64,000 nt of DNA from an uncultured beta proteobacterium (GTDB lineage: Bacteria; Pseudomonadota; Gammaproteobacteria; Burkholderiales; Burkholderiaceae_C), in the NCBI GenBank assembly GCA_903909815.1, contig CAIVXG010000024.1, positions 52,616 to 116,615 of the forward strand. The letters run 5' to 3'. Both the position numbers and the translations under genes were made by a program. Shown one piece after another: positions 25,871 to 34,396 of this stretch. The notes beneath the pieces were generated by a model. It was not told where the DNA came from and did no database searches. It worked only from the letters and a program-made list of their open reading frames with translations. Position 1 is the stretch's first letter. Each line of letters starts with the position of its first letter.

Positions 25871-26378
25871 CGTCCTGGTCCGCCGCCTCACGAGCGCCGA
25901 CGCTGCAGGCTATCGGGCGCTGCGGCTGCGCGCTTTTCGCGAGCACCCGGAGGCCTTCACCTCCAGCCACGCGGAAGAGGCAATCAAACCGCTGGCCAGC
26001 GCGCAGCAGCGTCTGAGCGACGGTTCATCCTGCCGCGTCTGGGGAGCGTTCGTTGAGAACCGGCTGGTCGGGATGGTGGGGCTGGAGCGCGAGCAGCGCC
26101 AGAAAGTCCGGCACAAGGGATTGATAATCGGCATGTATGTGGCGCCGGAATTTGCGCGACGCGGCATTGCCAGCACGCTGTTGCAAACGCTGCTGGCGCA
26201 TGCCCGGCACACCGATATTGAAATGCTGAACCTCACCGTGACCCGTGGCAATGACGCGGCCGAGCAGCTTTACAAGGCTACCGGATTCAAATCCTGGGGC
26301 GTTGAGCCCGGTGCCATCAAGCTGAACGACCAACGATTCGACAAGAACCATTTATATCTAACACTTGCACCATCATGA
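25857..26378 (+). CDS. GNAT family N-acetyltransferase
   Basis: A 173-residue GCN5-related acetyltransferase. The acetyl-CoA loop is in GMYVAPEFARRGIASTLL, and a C-terminal NDAAEQLYKATGFKSWG is the usual beta-bulge motif. The start appears to be TTG 25857, inside the end of the ligase gene (14-base overlap), and the stop overlaps the next start (ATGA), so it is embedded in the operon. The substrate is unknown; amine acetylation, as by PhnO in AEP metabolism, is one idea, but PhnO is shorter and not clearly similar. Confidence 0.8.
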   Translation: MKSSDVLVRRLTSADAAGYRALRLRAFREHPEAFTSSHAEEAIKPLASAQQRLSDGSSCRVWGAFVENRLVGMVGLEREQRQKVRHKGLIIGMYVAPEFARRGIASTLLQTLLAHARHTDIEMLNLTVTRGNDAAEQLYKATGFKSWGVEPGAIKLNDQRFDKNHLYLTLAPS

Positions 26379-27508
26379 GCATCACCTCCTTCTCTTTTCC
26401 CACCCCGATCAAATTTGGCGCCGGTGCGCGCAAGCTGGTGGCAGCGCACCTGCTGGAGCAGGGCTGCAAGCGCCCACTGATCGTGACCGACCGGGCGCTG
26501 GGCGCGCTCCCCGTTCTGGCCGAGTTCAAAACCCATCTCGCGGGACTGGAGGTGGCGGTGTTCAGCGGCGTCTTTGGCAACCCGACCTGCTCCCAGGTGA
26601 TGGATGGCGCGGCCGCCTTTAAGGCGCACGGCGCCGATTGCATCATCGGCTTTGGCGGCGGCGCTGCGCTGGACGTGGCCAAGGTGGTGGGCATTGCAGC
26701 CACGCATGAAGGAGACATCCTGGAATACGTGTGGGATCACCCGCAAGTGCGGCCGATTCGCAACGCACTGCCGTATTTGGTGGCCTTGCCCACGACCTCG
26801 GGCACAGGCTCGGAAGTGGGCCGCTCCAGCGTCGTGAGCGAAAACGACACGCATTTGAAGCGAGTTGTCTTCAGCCCGAAGATCCTGGCCAAGTGCGTCT
26901 TTGCCGACCCGGAGTTGACGCTGGGCCTGCCACCGGCAGTGACGGCCGCAACCGGCATGGACGCCCTCACGCACAACATCGAAAGCTATCTCTCGCCCGC
27001 ATACCACCCGCTGTGCGACGGCATCGCGCTCGAAGGCACGCGCATCGCCGCTGCCGCCTTGCTCACCGCTGTCATGGAACCGGCCAATCTGCAGGCGCGA
27101 AGCGACATGATGATGTCGTCCATGATGGGCGCCATCGCTTTTCAGAAGGACCTGGGCGCCGTGCATTCCTGCGCCCATGCGTTGGGCGCCGTCTGCGACC
27201 TGCATCACGGGCTGGCGAACGCGCTCATGATTGACACCGTGCTGACCTGGAACTACGAGGCGGTGCCGGCCAAATTCGATGAACTGGCGCACGTGTGCAA
27301 AGTGGTCGGCGGCGGCGCAGCGCTGGTGCCCTGGCTGAAAGCACTCAAGACCAGCATCGGCATTCACGGCGGCCTGGCCGCACACGGCGTCAAGCCTGAA
27401 CAGCTGGCGCGTCTGGTGCAGATCGCCACCGCCGACATCTGCCACCAGACCAATCCGCGGCCCTGCACTTCGGCGGACTTCGAGCGCTTGTTCAAGCAAG
27501 CCCTGTAG
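26375..27508 (+). CDS. iron-containing alcohol dehydrogenase
   Basis: A 377-residue group III NAD(P)-dependent alcohol dehydrogenase. The nucleotide loop is GFGGGAALDVAK, and the metal ligands lie in GMDALTHNIES (Asp, His), SCAHALG (His) and LHHGLANA (His). A phosphonate-associated iron alcohol dehydrogenase is known from Burkholderia-type AEP clusters. Two readings are possible: oxidation of a hydroxyalkylphosphonate to phosphonoacetaldehyde, or of gamma-glutamyl-ethanolamide to its aldehyde. The ligase and hydrolase beside it favour the second, but this is inference. Confidence 0.88.
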   Translation: MSITSFSFPTPIKFGAGARKLVAAHLLEQGCKRPLIVTDRALGALPVLAEFKTHLAGLEVAVFSGVFGNPTCSQVMDGAAAFKAHGADCIIGFGGGAALDVAKVVGIAATHEGDILEYVWDHPQVRPIRNALPYLVALPTTSGTGSEVGRSSVVSENDTHLKRVVFSPKILAKCVFADPELTLGLPPAVTAATGMDALTHNIESYLSPAYHPLCDGIALEGTRIAAAALLTAVMEPANLQARSDMMMSSMMGAIAFQKDLGAVHSCAHALGAVCDLHHGLANALMIDTVLTWNYEAVPAKFDELAHVCKVVGGGAALVPWLKALKTSIGIHGGLAAHGVKPEQLARLVQIATADICHQTNPRPCTSADFERLFKQAL

Positions 27509-27510
27509 AC

Positions 27511-28293
27511 ATGAGCGATCGTCTGAAAATCGGCATCAGCGCCTGCTTTCTGTACCCGGACCCGAACCGCTCGGTCTTTGCCAAGAAGACGCTGCAATAC
27601 ATCGAGCAGTCGATGGCGCACTGGCTCATGTCGGGTGGCGCGCTGCCGGTGATGATCCCCTCGCCCGCAGGGCAAGCGCAGCCGCCCGAGGTGCACCTTG
27701 ACGAATACGCGCGCTGGCTCGACGGCCTCGTCTTGCATGGCGGCGCCGATGTCTGGCCCGGCAGCTACGGCGAGACGCCGCTGCAGGAGCGCTGGAGCGG
27801 TGACCGCACCCGCGATGTGTACGAGCAGGCGCTGGTGCGCGCCTTTGTCGCCGCCGGCAAGCCCGTGTTCGGCGTCTGCCGCGGGTTGCAGCTGATCAAC
27901 GTGGCCTTTGGCGGGACGCTGTTGCAGGACATTGGCACGCAGCGCCCGGACGCGCTGGTGCACCGCGACGGCGACAGTTACGACCTGAACTTTCACCAGC
28001 TCGAAGTGCTGCCAGATACCCGTCTGAGCGAGCTGCTGGCGGACGCGCAAAGCATGAAGATCAACAGCATCCACCACCAGGGGATCAAGGACCTGGCGGC
28101 AGGTTTTGTGGTCGAGGCGCGCTGTCCCGACGACGGCATGATCGAGGCCATACGCCATACCGGCACCGCGTATGTGGCTGCCGTGCAATGGCATCCCGAG
28201 TTTCACCGCAGCGAACTCGGAACGCTGGACGACACGCCGCTGTTGCAGGACTTCTTGAACGCGGCCCAGGCCGCCAGATCGAACAAGGAATAA
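27511..28293 (+). CDS. gamma-glutamyl hydrolase, class I glutamine amidotransferase-like (PuuD type)
   Basis: A 260-residue peptidase C26 protein. The nucleophile Cys123 is in GVCRGLQLINVAFGGTLLQD, and the other triad members are His228 and Glu230 in QWHPEF. HGGADVWPGSYGE is the family signature. PuuD and relatives cleave gamma-glutamyl-GABA or similar amides, releasing glutamate. It starts three bases after the dehydrogenase stop. In the proposed pathway it would split gamma-glutamyl-glycine (or equivalent) after the two oxidation steps. Confidence 0.88.
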   Translation: MSDRLKIGISACFLYPDPNRSVFAKKTLQYIEQSMAHWLMSGGALPVMIPSPAGQAQPPEVHLDEYARWLDGLVLHGGADVWPGSYGETPLQERWSGDRTRDVYEQALVRAFVAAGKPVFGVCRGLQLINVAFGGTLLQDIGTQRPDALVHRDGDSYDLNFHQLEVLPDTRLSELLADAQSMKINSIHHQGIKDLAAGFVVEARCPDDGMIEAIRHTGTAYVAAVQWHPEFHRSELGTLDDTPLLQDFLNAAQAARSNKE

Positions 28294-28298
28294 ATCAC

Positions 28299-29672
28299 AT
28301 GAACACACTCTCCATCCTTAACCCCGCCACCGGCGAACTCATCACCCAGGTCCCAGCCGACGATGCCGTTTCGGTGGCGAACAAAGCTGCTGCGGCACGT
28401 GCCGCGCAATCCGCCTGGAGTGCAGTTCCCCTGGACGAACGCAAGGCCTGCATCGCGCGCTTTCGCGCCGGCGTCGTGGCTGAACTCGAGACGCTGGCCG
28501 CGACCATGACCGGCGAGACCGGCAAGCCCATCAAGATGTCGCGCAACGAGCTCAATGGCCTGCTGGGACGCATCGACTTTTTCCTGAAGGAAGTGGACGC
28601 GCAGCTCGCCACCGAGACCGTCTACGCCGAGGGCGGCATGACCGAACAGATCCAGCACATCCCGCTGGGCGTGGTGGTGAACATCTCGGCCTGGAACTAC
28701 CCCTGGTTTGTCGGCGCCAACGTCTATGTGCCGGCGCTCCTCACGGGCAACGCTGTGCTCTACAAGCCTTCCGAATACGCCACGCTCACGGGTCTGGCGA
28801 TGGCGCGCCTGTTGCATGCGTCGGGCATCCCCAAGAATGTGTTCATCGCTGTGGTCGGTGGCGGCGAAGTGGGCGCGGCCTTGCAGGTGCAAAGAATAGA
28901 CGGCCTGTTCTTCACCGGCTCCTACGCCACAGGAGCAAAAATCGCTCAGGCCCTTGGCCCGCGCATGGTCAAGCTGCAGCTGGAACTTGGCGGCAAGGAC
29001 CCGACCTATGTCTGCGAAGACGCCAATGTCCAGAACGCGGCCGAGTCGCTGGCGGACGGCGCCATGTACAACACGGGTCAGAGTTGCTGTTCGGTCGAAC
29101 GCATCTATGTGCACGAGAAGATATACGACGCATTTGTCACAGCTTTTGTGGACACCGTGCGCGGCTTCAAGATCGGCGACCCGATGGCCGAAGACACTTA
29201 CATCGGCGCCGTGACGCGCGCGCCGCAGCTGGCCGTGCTGGAGGCCCAGGTCGCAGACGCCAAGGCCAAGGGTGCCACGCTGCAGATCGGCGGCACGCGT
29301 GTGCCGGGTCCCGGCAACTGGTTTGCCCCCACCGTTTTCACCGAGGTGAATCACAGCATGGAGCTGATGCGCGAGGAAAGCTTCGGCCCCATCATCGGCA
29401 TCCAGAAGGTATCGGGCGATGTCGAGGCGCTGCAACTCATGAACGACACGCGCTATGGCCTCACCGCGGGCGTGTTCACGCCCGATGAAGCGCGCGCCAA
29501 GGCGCTGCTGGCCCAGGTGAACGCCGGCAGCGTCTACTGGAACTGCTGCGACCGAGTGAGTCCGCGCCTGCCCTGGAGCGGACACGGCGATTCGGGCGTG
29601 GGCCTGACCCTGTCCACCTACGGCATTGCCACCTTCACAAGACCCAAGGCCTGGCACCTGCGCCAGCCATGA
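28299..29672 (+). CDS. NAD(P)-dependent aldehyde dehydrogenase
   Basis: A 457-residue aldehyde dehydrogenase with catalytic Cys263 (GQSCCS), general base Glu229 (LELGGKDP), the NAD-binding FTGS and the AWNYPW substrate-pocket region. It is on the short side of the superfamily (usual 480-500). I chose ATG 28299, six bases past the hydrolase stop; an upstream frame overlaps that gene. In this cluster it may oxidise a gamma-glutamyl-aminoaldehyde (PuuC-like) or phosphonoacetaldehyde or acetaldehyde; sequence inspection does not decide. Confidence 0.87.
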   Translation: MNTLSILNPATGELITQVPADDAVSVANKAAAARAAQSAWSAVPLDERKACIARFRAGVVAELETLAATMTGETGKPIKMSRNELNGLLGRIDFFLKEVDAQLATETVYAEGGMTEQIQHIPLGVVVNISAWNYPWFVGANVYVPALLTGNAVLYKPSEYATLTGLAMARLLHASGIPKNVFIAVVGGGEVGAALQVQRIDGLFFTGSYATGAKIAQALGPRMVKLQLELGGKDPTYVCEDANVQNAAESLADGAMYNTGQSCCSVERIYVHEKIYDAFVTAFVDTVRGFKIGDPMAEDTYIGAVTRAPQLAVLEAQVADAKAKGATLQIGGTRVPGPGNWFAPTVFTEVNHSMELMREESFGPIIGIQKVSGDVEALQLMNDTRYGLTAGVFTPDEARAKALLAQVNAGSVYWNCCDRVSPRLPWSGHGDSGVGLTLSTYGIATFTRPKAWHLRQP

Positions 29673-29705
29673 GCGCGGTTTCGCGACGGCAGCGCCGCTT
29701 GGAAC

Positions 29706-29720
29706 GTATCATTTTGATAC
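29706..29720. promoter_or_regulatory. inverted repeat upstream of the GGDEF/EAL gene
   Basis: GTATCA-TTT-TGATAC is a perfect 6-base inverted repeat with a 3-base centre, 56 bases before the ATG. It could be an operator for a dimeric regulator; no U-tract follows, so it is not a terminator of the preceding dehydrogenase gene. Confidence 0.35.
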
Positions 29721-29775
29721 AAAGAAAATTCGCCAGATACCCGCATAATGCGACCGTAAGCAACGAACTCCCACG

Positions 29776-31731
29776 ATGTTCAACACTCTGAAAGCTGCGG
29801 ATACTGCCGCTGGCAAGCGCCAGGCGTTGTGGATCTACGGGTGCATGAGCCTGGTCTTGCTCGGCGTCGCAGGCGTACTGCTGATGGACTGGCTGAATTG
29901 GCCGATTCAGTTGCAAGGTGGACATGTCGGTCTGGCTGTAAATCTGGCGGCATTGCTGCTGCTGGCCGGGGTCTTGTGGCTGGCTGCGCGTCAGTTGCAG
30001 AGCGGCAGAAAGTTTCTGGTTCAAAGCGTTCTCCTCAACGGCATCACGGATCATCTGGGCGCGGGCGTGATGGCCGTGGATGCAAGCGGTGCCATTGCCT
30101 TTTCCAACCCGGAGGCGCAGCGGCTCCTGGGGTATGACGGCGCGCAACTGGCGCTCATGAAATTTCCGGACCTGATCCTGTCCAACTCGCCCGAGGGCGG
30201 GGCGATGCAGGTCGCGGTGCCGGAAATCGCTGTGCAGTGGCAGAATTACAGTGGTGAGGCCTGGCTCAAGACCTGCGATGCCCAGTCCGTGCCAGTGGAG
30301 TTGACCGTCACCCCCCTGCACCTGGCGAGCGAGGGGAAACCATCGGTGGCGGTGTTCCTGGACATTCGGGACCGGATCGAAGCCAAACAGCAACTACGCG
30401 CGCTGGCGTACTACGACACCTTGACCGGATTGGCCAATCGAACCTTGTTTTTTGACCGCGTCAGTGTGGCGATTCGGCGTGCACTCAGAGGCAAACGGGG
30501 ATTGGTGGTATTGGTCGCTGATCTGGATAATTTCAAGCAGATCAACGACAGCTATGGACACGCCAGCGGCGATGAACTTCTGGGCCTGGTGGCGCAGACC
30601 TTGCAGGGATGCGTGCGGGAATCCGACACAGTATGCCGCCTTGGTGGTGACGAGTTTGCGATATTGCTGGAAAGCATAGAGGCGCCGCACGATGTGGCGC
30701 ATTTGGCCAAGGGGATTGCCAGCGCCCTGAGCCAGACCTTTAGCGTGTTCATGGGCGAGGTGCACACCAGCGCCAGCATTGGTGTCGCGTTCTTCCCTCA
30801 GGACGGTGCCAATGGCGAAGAGTTGTTGAAGAACGCGGACGTCGCCCTGTACCGGGCCAAGGAAGCGGGCCGCGGCTCGTACCAGTTCTTCACACCCGAC
30901 ATGGCGCGCGCCGTGGTCGAGAAGCTCAACATCGAACAGCGCCTTCGCGCCGGTATGCAAAGCAATCAGGGACTGTCAGTGAGTTTTCAGCCAAAAGTTG
31001 ATCTGCACAGCGGTCGCATCGTGGGCTTCGAGGCCTTGGCCCGATGGAGTGATGGCGGCCGCGCGCTGTCACCGGCGCAATTCATTCCCATCGCCGAGAA
31101 GGCCGGTCTGATTGGAGAAATTGGCCTGCGTGTGCTGAGAGAGGCCTGCCTCGCCTGTGTGGCGTGGCAACATCGCTTTCCCCAGGCGGGCGTGGCGGTC
31201 AACCTTTCGGCAACGCAGTTTCGCGATTTCAGACTGCCGCAGATTATCAGCCGTGTCCTGAGCGAGTCCGGCATGCCACCGCACTTGCTGGAACTGGAAT
31301 TGACGGAGAGTCTGCTGCTGGGCCACTTTGACCAGGTGAATGAGACTCTGAATAATTTGCGGCAGTTGGGTTGTGCCTTGGCGATTGACGACTTCGGAAC
31401 CGGCTACTCCAGCCTGGCCTATCTGCAACGCTTTGCGGTCAATGTCCTGAAGATCGACAAGTCGTTCATCGATGGCCTGGATACCGAGGTCAGTCAGATG
31501 ACGGGCAATACGCTGGTGGCCGCGATTTTGGCGATGGCGCATGCGCTCAAACTGGATATTGTGGCCGAGGGCGTGGAGCACGCCGGTCAGTTGGACGTTT
31601 TGCGCCGACTTTCGTTGGGCGTGGCGATCTCTGTTCAGGGCTATGTTTTTTCTCGCCCCGTGGCATTGAGGGAGTTGCTGCACGAGTTGCCGATTCAGTT
31701 TGAACCGGCATCCAATCACATCGAACTGTGA
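29776..31731 (+). CDS. membrane PAS-GGDEF-EAL cyclic-di-GMP enzyme
   Basis: A 651-residue protein. Two N-terminal transmembrane helices (about 18-40 and 50-71) precede a PAS-like domain (about 88-205), a diguanylate cyclase domain with exact GGDEF at 290-294 and an inhibitory RxxD site (Arg281-Asp284), and a phosphodiesterase domain with EAL at 419-421. NLSATQF, ELTES, DDFGTGYSSL, KIDKSFI and EGVE are intact in the EAL part, so both domains could be active. No partner is adjacent; it stands alone after the phosphonate/gamma-glutamyl cluster. Confidence 0.93.
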   Translation: MFNTLKAADTAAGKRQALWIYGCMSLVLLGVAGVLLMDWLNWPIQLQGGHVGLAVNLAALLLLAGVLWLAARQLQSGRKFLVQSVLLNGITDHLGAGVMAVDASGAIAFSNPEAQRLLGYDGAQLALMKFPDLILSNSPEGGAMQVAVPEIAVQWQNYSGEAWLKTCDAQSVPVELTVTPLHLASEGKPSVAVFLDIRDRIEAKQQLRALAYYDTLTGLANRTLFFDRVSVAIRRALRGKRGLVVLVADLDNFKQINDSYGHASGDELLGLVAQTLQGCVRESDTVCRLGGDEFAILLESIEAPHDVAHLAKGIASALSQTFSVFMGEVHTSASIGVAFFPQDGANGEELLKNADVALYRAKEAGRGSYQFFTPDMARAVVEKLNIEQRLRAGMQSNQGLSVSFQPKVDLHSGRIVGFEALARWSDGGRALSPAQFIPIAEKAGLIGEIGLRVLREACLACVAWQHRFPQAGVAVNLSATQFRDFRLPQIISRVLSESGMPPHLLELELTESLLLGHFDQVNETLNNLRQLGCALAIDDFGTGYSSLAYLQRFAVNVLKIDKSFIDGLDTEVSQMTGNTLVAAILAMAHALKLDIVAEGVEHAGQLDVLRRLSLGVAISVQGYVFSRPVALRELLHELPIQFEPASNHIEL

Positions 31732-31958
31732 TTGGCGCAATCGATGCGAAGGGACGCGTGCGAAGCCATGCCAATGTAGGCGGTAAAATCAGCGGTTCTC
31801 ATCGCGCCCAGTCTTTTCAGTACTTTACAAAGAGTTCGATGTGGCCACCGGTTGGCGGATTCAAAATGCCCTGCCCCCTGGCTGCTTTTTTTCGTCTATC
31901 CTTGAGACCCTGGCGACATGCACCCACAACCCATGCAACTTAACGAGATGAAAGCACC

Positions 31959-33329
31959 ATGAACCTGTCCAATGTCAAATCTTTTCTCAAGCGAGATATG
32001 AAGAACTTCAAGTGGTGGTCGGCTGTGGGCGTGGTCGCGGTGGGTTTGACGCTGTCGGGCTGTGGCGGGAGCAGCAGCAATTCGTCGGCATCGGTTCGGC
32101 TTGCCAATGCCAGCCTGACGCACCCCTCGCTCGACCTGTGGGTGACCAACGCCGTCACCAGCGCCACGGCGGTCGCTCTCAACACCGTCAGCTCCTACGT
32201 GTCGGCCCCGTCGGGCGCTGCCACCTTGCAGGTCAATGACCATGGATCCAGCACCGGCTTGACCATTTCGACGCCAACGCTGGCAGGCGGTGGTCACTAC
32301 ACTTTGCTGGCCTACGAGTCGGGCGCGACCGGCGGTTCGGTTGTCAAGATGTATCCATTGCCTGAGGATTGGACGATCCCGGCTCAGGCTGGAACCACCC
32401 AGGTGCGCATTCTCGACTTTGCACCTGAGGCCGGCAATCTTGATGTCTATGTCGCGGCCAGTCCTGTGGCAGCGGGTGGTACACCTGCCGGCTTCGTCGG
32501 CTCCTTCAATGCATCCGTGGCCCAGGCCATTGTGCTGAGTGAAGGTGTTGGAACCTACTACGTCACCGTCACGGCTTCGAACAATCTGGCGGATGTGCGC
32601 ATGCTCAATATGCCTGTGGCTGTGACCAGCCAGCAGGTCGCCACCGTGTCGCTGACGCCCGCATCGGGCGGCTCGCTGCTCGACGGCTCGCTGCTGATTC
32701 AGCAGGGTGCTTTCACGACTTTCCGCAACACCGCAACCCGGGTGCGCCTGGCCTCGGCTGTTTCGGGTACGGCTAGCAACGTCGTTGCCAGCGTGACCAC
32801 GGGCGGCGTCACCAGCACCCTGGACTTTGGCGTGGCCCCCCAGTTCGGCAGCTACTACGTGGTCCCCGCCAATAGCAGCTTGAATGTCACCGTCAACAGC
32901 GTGGCGATTCCCGCCCCCGCCGGTTTGGCCACCGGCGCTGACATGACACTGCTGGTGTTTGGCGGGCCGACCACTGCCGCCGCGTCGCTGATCACCGATG
33001 ACAACCGCCCCCCGACCAATCCCGCCCTGGTCAAGATGCGGTTGATCAACGGCATCACCGGCAACACCAACAACGTGGTCAAGCTCGTCGCCAACGGCGT
33101 GGCGCTGGCCACCGGTGTGAGTCCTGGCGCGGCATCGGCTTACGGTTCAGCCGGTATCAACCAGTATGGCAACGTCAACCTGTCGCTGTCCTCGTCGCTG
33201 GACGCGAACCTGATTCCGCCCACGGCCTTGACTGCATTCACCTTGAACCCCAACACCACCTACACTGTGTTTGCCGTGGGTGACTATTCGACGGGATCGA
33301 AGTCTGGGTTAACTCTCATCGTCCAATAA
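31959..33329 (+). CDS. DUF4397 lipoprotein
   Basis: A 456-residue secreted lipoprotein: the lipobox is LTLSGCGGSS, preceded by a hydrophobic helix. The mature protein is rich in Ser, Thr, Ala and Val and shows two similar beta-rich units (VRLANASLTHPSLDLWV and VRILDFAPEAGNLDVYV), the pattern of DUF4397, plus later related stretches (VKMRLINGITGNTNNVVKL). Function is unknown. It is monocistronic, with GAAAG before the ATG and a strong terminator after the stop. A start at the internal Met before KNFKWW (residue 14) is also possible. Confidence 0.8.
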   Translation: MNLSNVKSFLKRDMKNFKWWSAVGVVAVGLTLSGCGGSSSNSSASVRLANASLTHPSLDLWVTNAVTSATAVALNTVSSYVSAPSGAATLQVNDHGSSTGLTISTPTLAGGGHYTLLAYESGATGGSVVKMYPLPEDWTIPAQAGTTQVRILDFAPEAGNLDVYVAASPVAAGGTPAGFVGSFNASVAQAIVLSEGVGTYYVTVTASNNLADVRMLNMPVAVTSQQVATVSLTPASGGSLLDGSLLIQQGAFTTFRNTATRVRLASAVSGTASNVVASVTTGGVTSTLDFGVAPQFGSYYVVPANSSLNVTVNSVAIPAPAGLATGADMTLLVFGGPTTAAASLITDDNRPPTNPALVKMRLINGITGNTNNVVKLVANGVALATGVSPGAASAYGSAGINQYGNVNLSLSSSLDANLIPPTALTAFTLNPNTTYTVFAVGDYSTGSKSGLTLIVQ

Positions 33330-33350
33330 GAAGTTAAGAGCTCGCATCGG

Positions 33351-33393
33351 CCCAGGCATCAGGTACTCAGACCCTGATGCCTGGGCCTTTGTG
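33351..33393. terminator. strong bidirectional-looking terminator
   Basis: GCCCAGGCATCAG (33351-33363) and CTGATGCCTGGGC (33375-33387) form a perfect 13-base stem with an 11-base loop, followed by CTTTGTGTTTG. It lies between the convergent lipoprotein and Nudix genes. Confidence 0.8.
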
Positions 33394-33427
33394 TTTGTGG
33401 CCGCGGCCAGCTTCGCCCAAGCCGCGC

Positions 33428-34252
33428 TCAGCCGGCGCGCATGGCGGCCACCAGGATCAAGGCGGCCTCGGTGGTGAATTCGTTGTTGTGCAATTTGGTC
33501 AGCAAGTCGGGTTCCGTTAGGAGTTGGAACTGCGCCACTTCGCCGTCCCGATTGAAGGGACGCACGTCGTCGGGAACGGTGGCAACGAACCAGTCGATCT
33601 GCTCCACCACGTAGCCCGCGCTGTGGCTGTCTGCGGGCTTGTGCAGGTCGACGCGACCACCGCGCAGCAGGCCCAGCAAGGACTCCAGTCGCAGGCCGGC
33701 CTCTTCCCAGGTTTCGCGCGCCAGTGCGGACTCGGTCGAGTCGGCAGCCGACACCATGCCGCCCATCATGGTGTCCCAAAGGCCCGGGTCGTTGGGCTTG
33801 TCCAGTGCGCGCTGTTGCACCCAAAAGCGAGCGTCGCGGGTGCGTCCGACCAGGTGCACCGCCCGCGTGGCGATACCCAGCGGCCGCACCACGCCGCGCT
33901 CCACCGTCGCCAGTTGTTCCTCCTGCGCGCTCCAGACGGCGAGTTGTTCGTCGCGCCACTGCTGCACCACGTTGCCCGCGCCCGCTGCGCGCAGGGACCG
34001 CGCAATGCGCTGCAGTGCCGCAGTTCCCTCGCCCAGGATGCGCCACATCGGCCCTGCGCCAGCGTCTTCAAATTGCAGTGACTCAGGCACCAGGGACGCC
34101 GCGGGGCCCGCGATCGGAGCAAAAAAATCTGGCTCCACCGAACCGATGCGATGCGCGCCCAACAGCAACGGAATGCGCGCGCACCGGGGTGGCTGCTGGG
34201 CGCTGGCGCGCAGGGCGGCAAGCCATTGAGGATCGGGCGTGCAAGCGGTCAT
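33428..34252 (-). CDS. Nudix hydrolase with N-terminal DUF4743 domain
   Basis: A 274-residue protein. The N-terminal half looks like the DUF4743 domain seen before plant/bacterial Nudix enzymes. The Nudix box reads GMVSAADSTESALARETWEEAGL, with Asp replacing the first conserved Glu but REUxEE intact, so metal binding should be kept. Family members act on thiamine derivatives or nucleoside diphosphates; no substrate can be assigned. I start at ATG 34252 (MTACTPDPQWL) rather than an upstream ATG 19 codons away because homology begins there. Confidence 0.82.
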   Translation of the reverse strand: MTACTPDPQWLAALRASAQQPPRCARIPLLLGAHRIGSVEPDFFAPIAGPAASLVPESLQFEDAGAGPMWRILGEGTAALQRIARSLRAAGAGNVVQQWRDEQLAVWSAQEEQLATVERGVVRPLGIATRAVHLVGRTRDARFWVQQRALDKPNDPGLWDTMMGGMVSAADSTESALARETWEEAGLRLESLLGLLRGGRVDLHKPADSHSAGYVVEQIDWFVATVPDDVRPFNRDGEVAQFQLLTEPDLLTKLHNNEFTTEAALILVAAMRAG

Positions 34253-34335
34253 GGTTGCGCCATTGTGCCTTGGAGTGGTCGTGCCTGCATGCGTTGTCGG
34301 CGGGGTCAAGCCGCGCTTACTTTAATTCAAGCAGT

Positions 34336-34365
34336 TTGAATGAAATCGACAAAACGGTTTAATAT
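34336..34365 (+). promoter_or_regulatory. sigma70 promoter of the cytochrome b561-yceI operon
   Basis: TTGAAT (34336-34341), an 18-base spacer and TAATAT (34360-34365) lie 31 bases upstream of the ATG at 34397, in a locally AT-rich stretch. A short inverted repeat TTCAA-GCAGT-TTGAA (34326-34340) overlaps the -35 and could be an operator. Confidence 0.55.
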
Positions 34366-34396
34366 AAATCACTTCGTTCGACCTAGACTCTGGCCC

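Noticed and set aside
24488..29672. Plain putrescine (Puu) pathway
   Set aside because: No PuuB-type FAD amine oxidase is present, and an iron alcohol dehydrogenase takes its place; an amino-alcohol substrate explains the gene set better.
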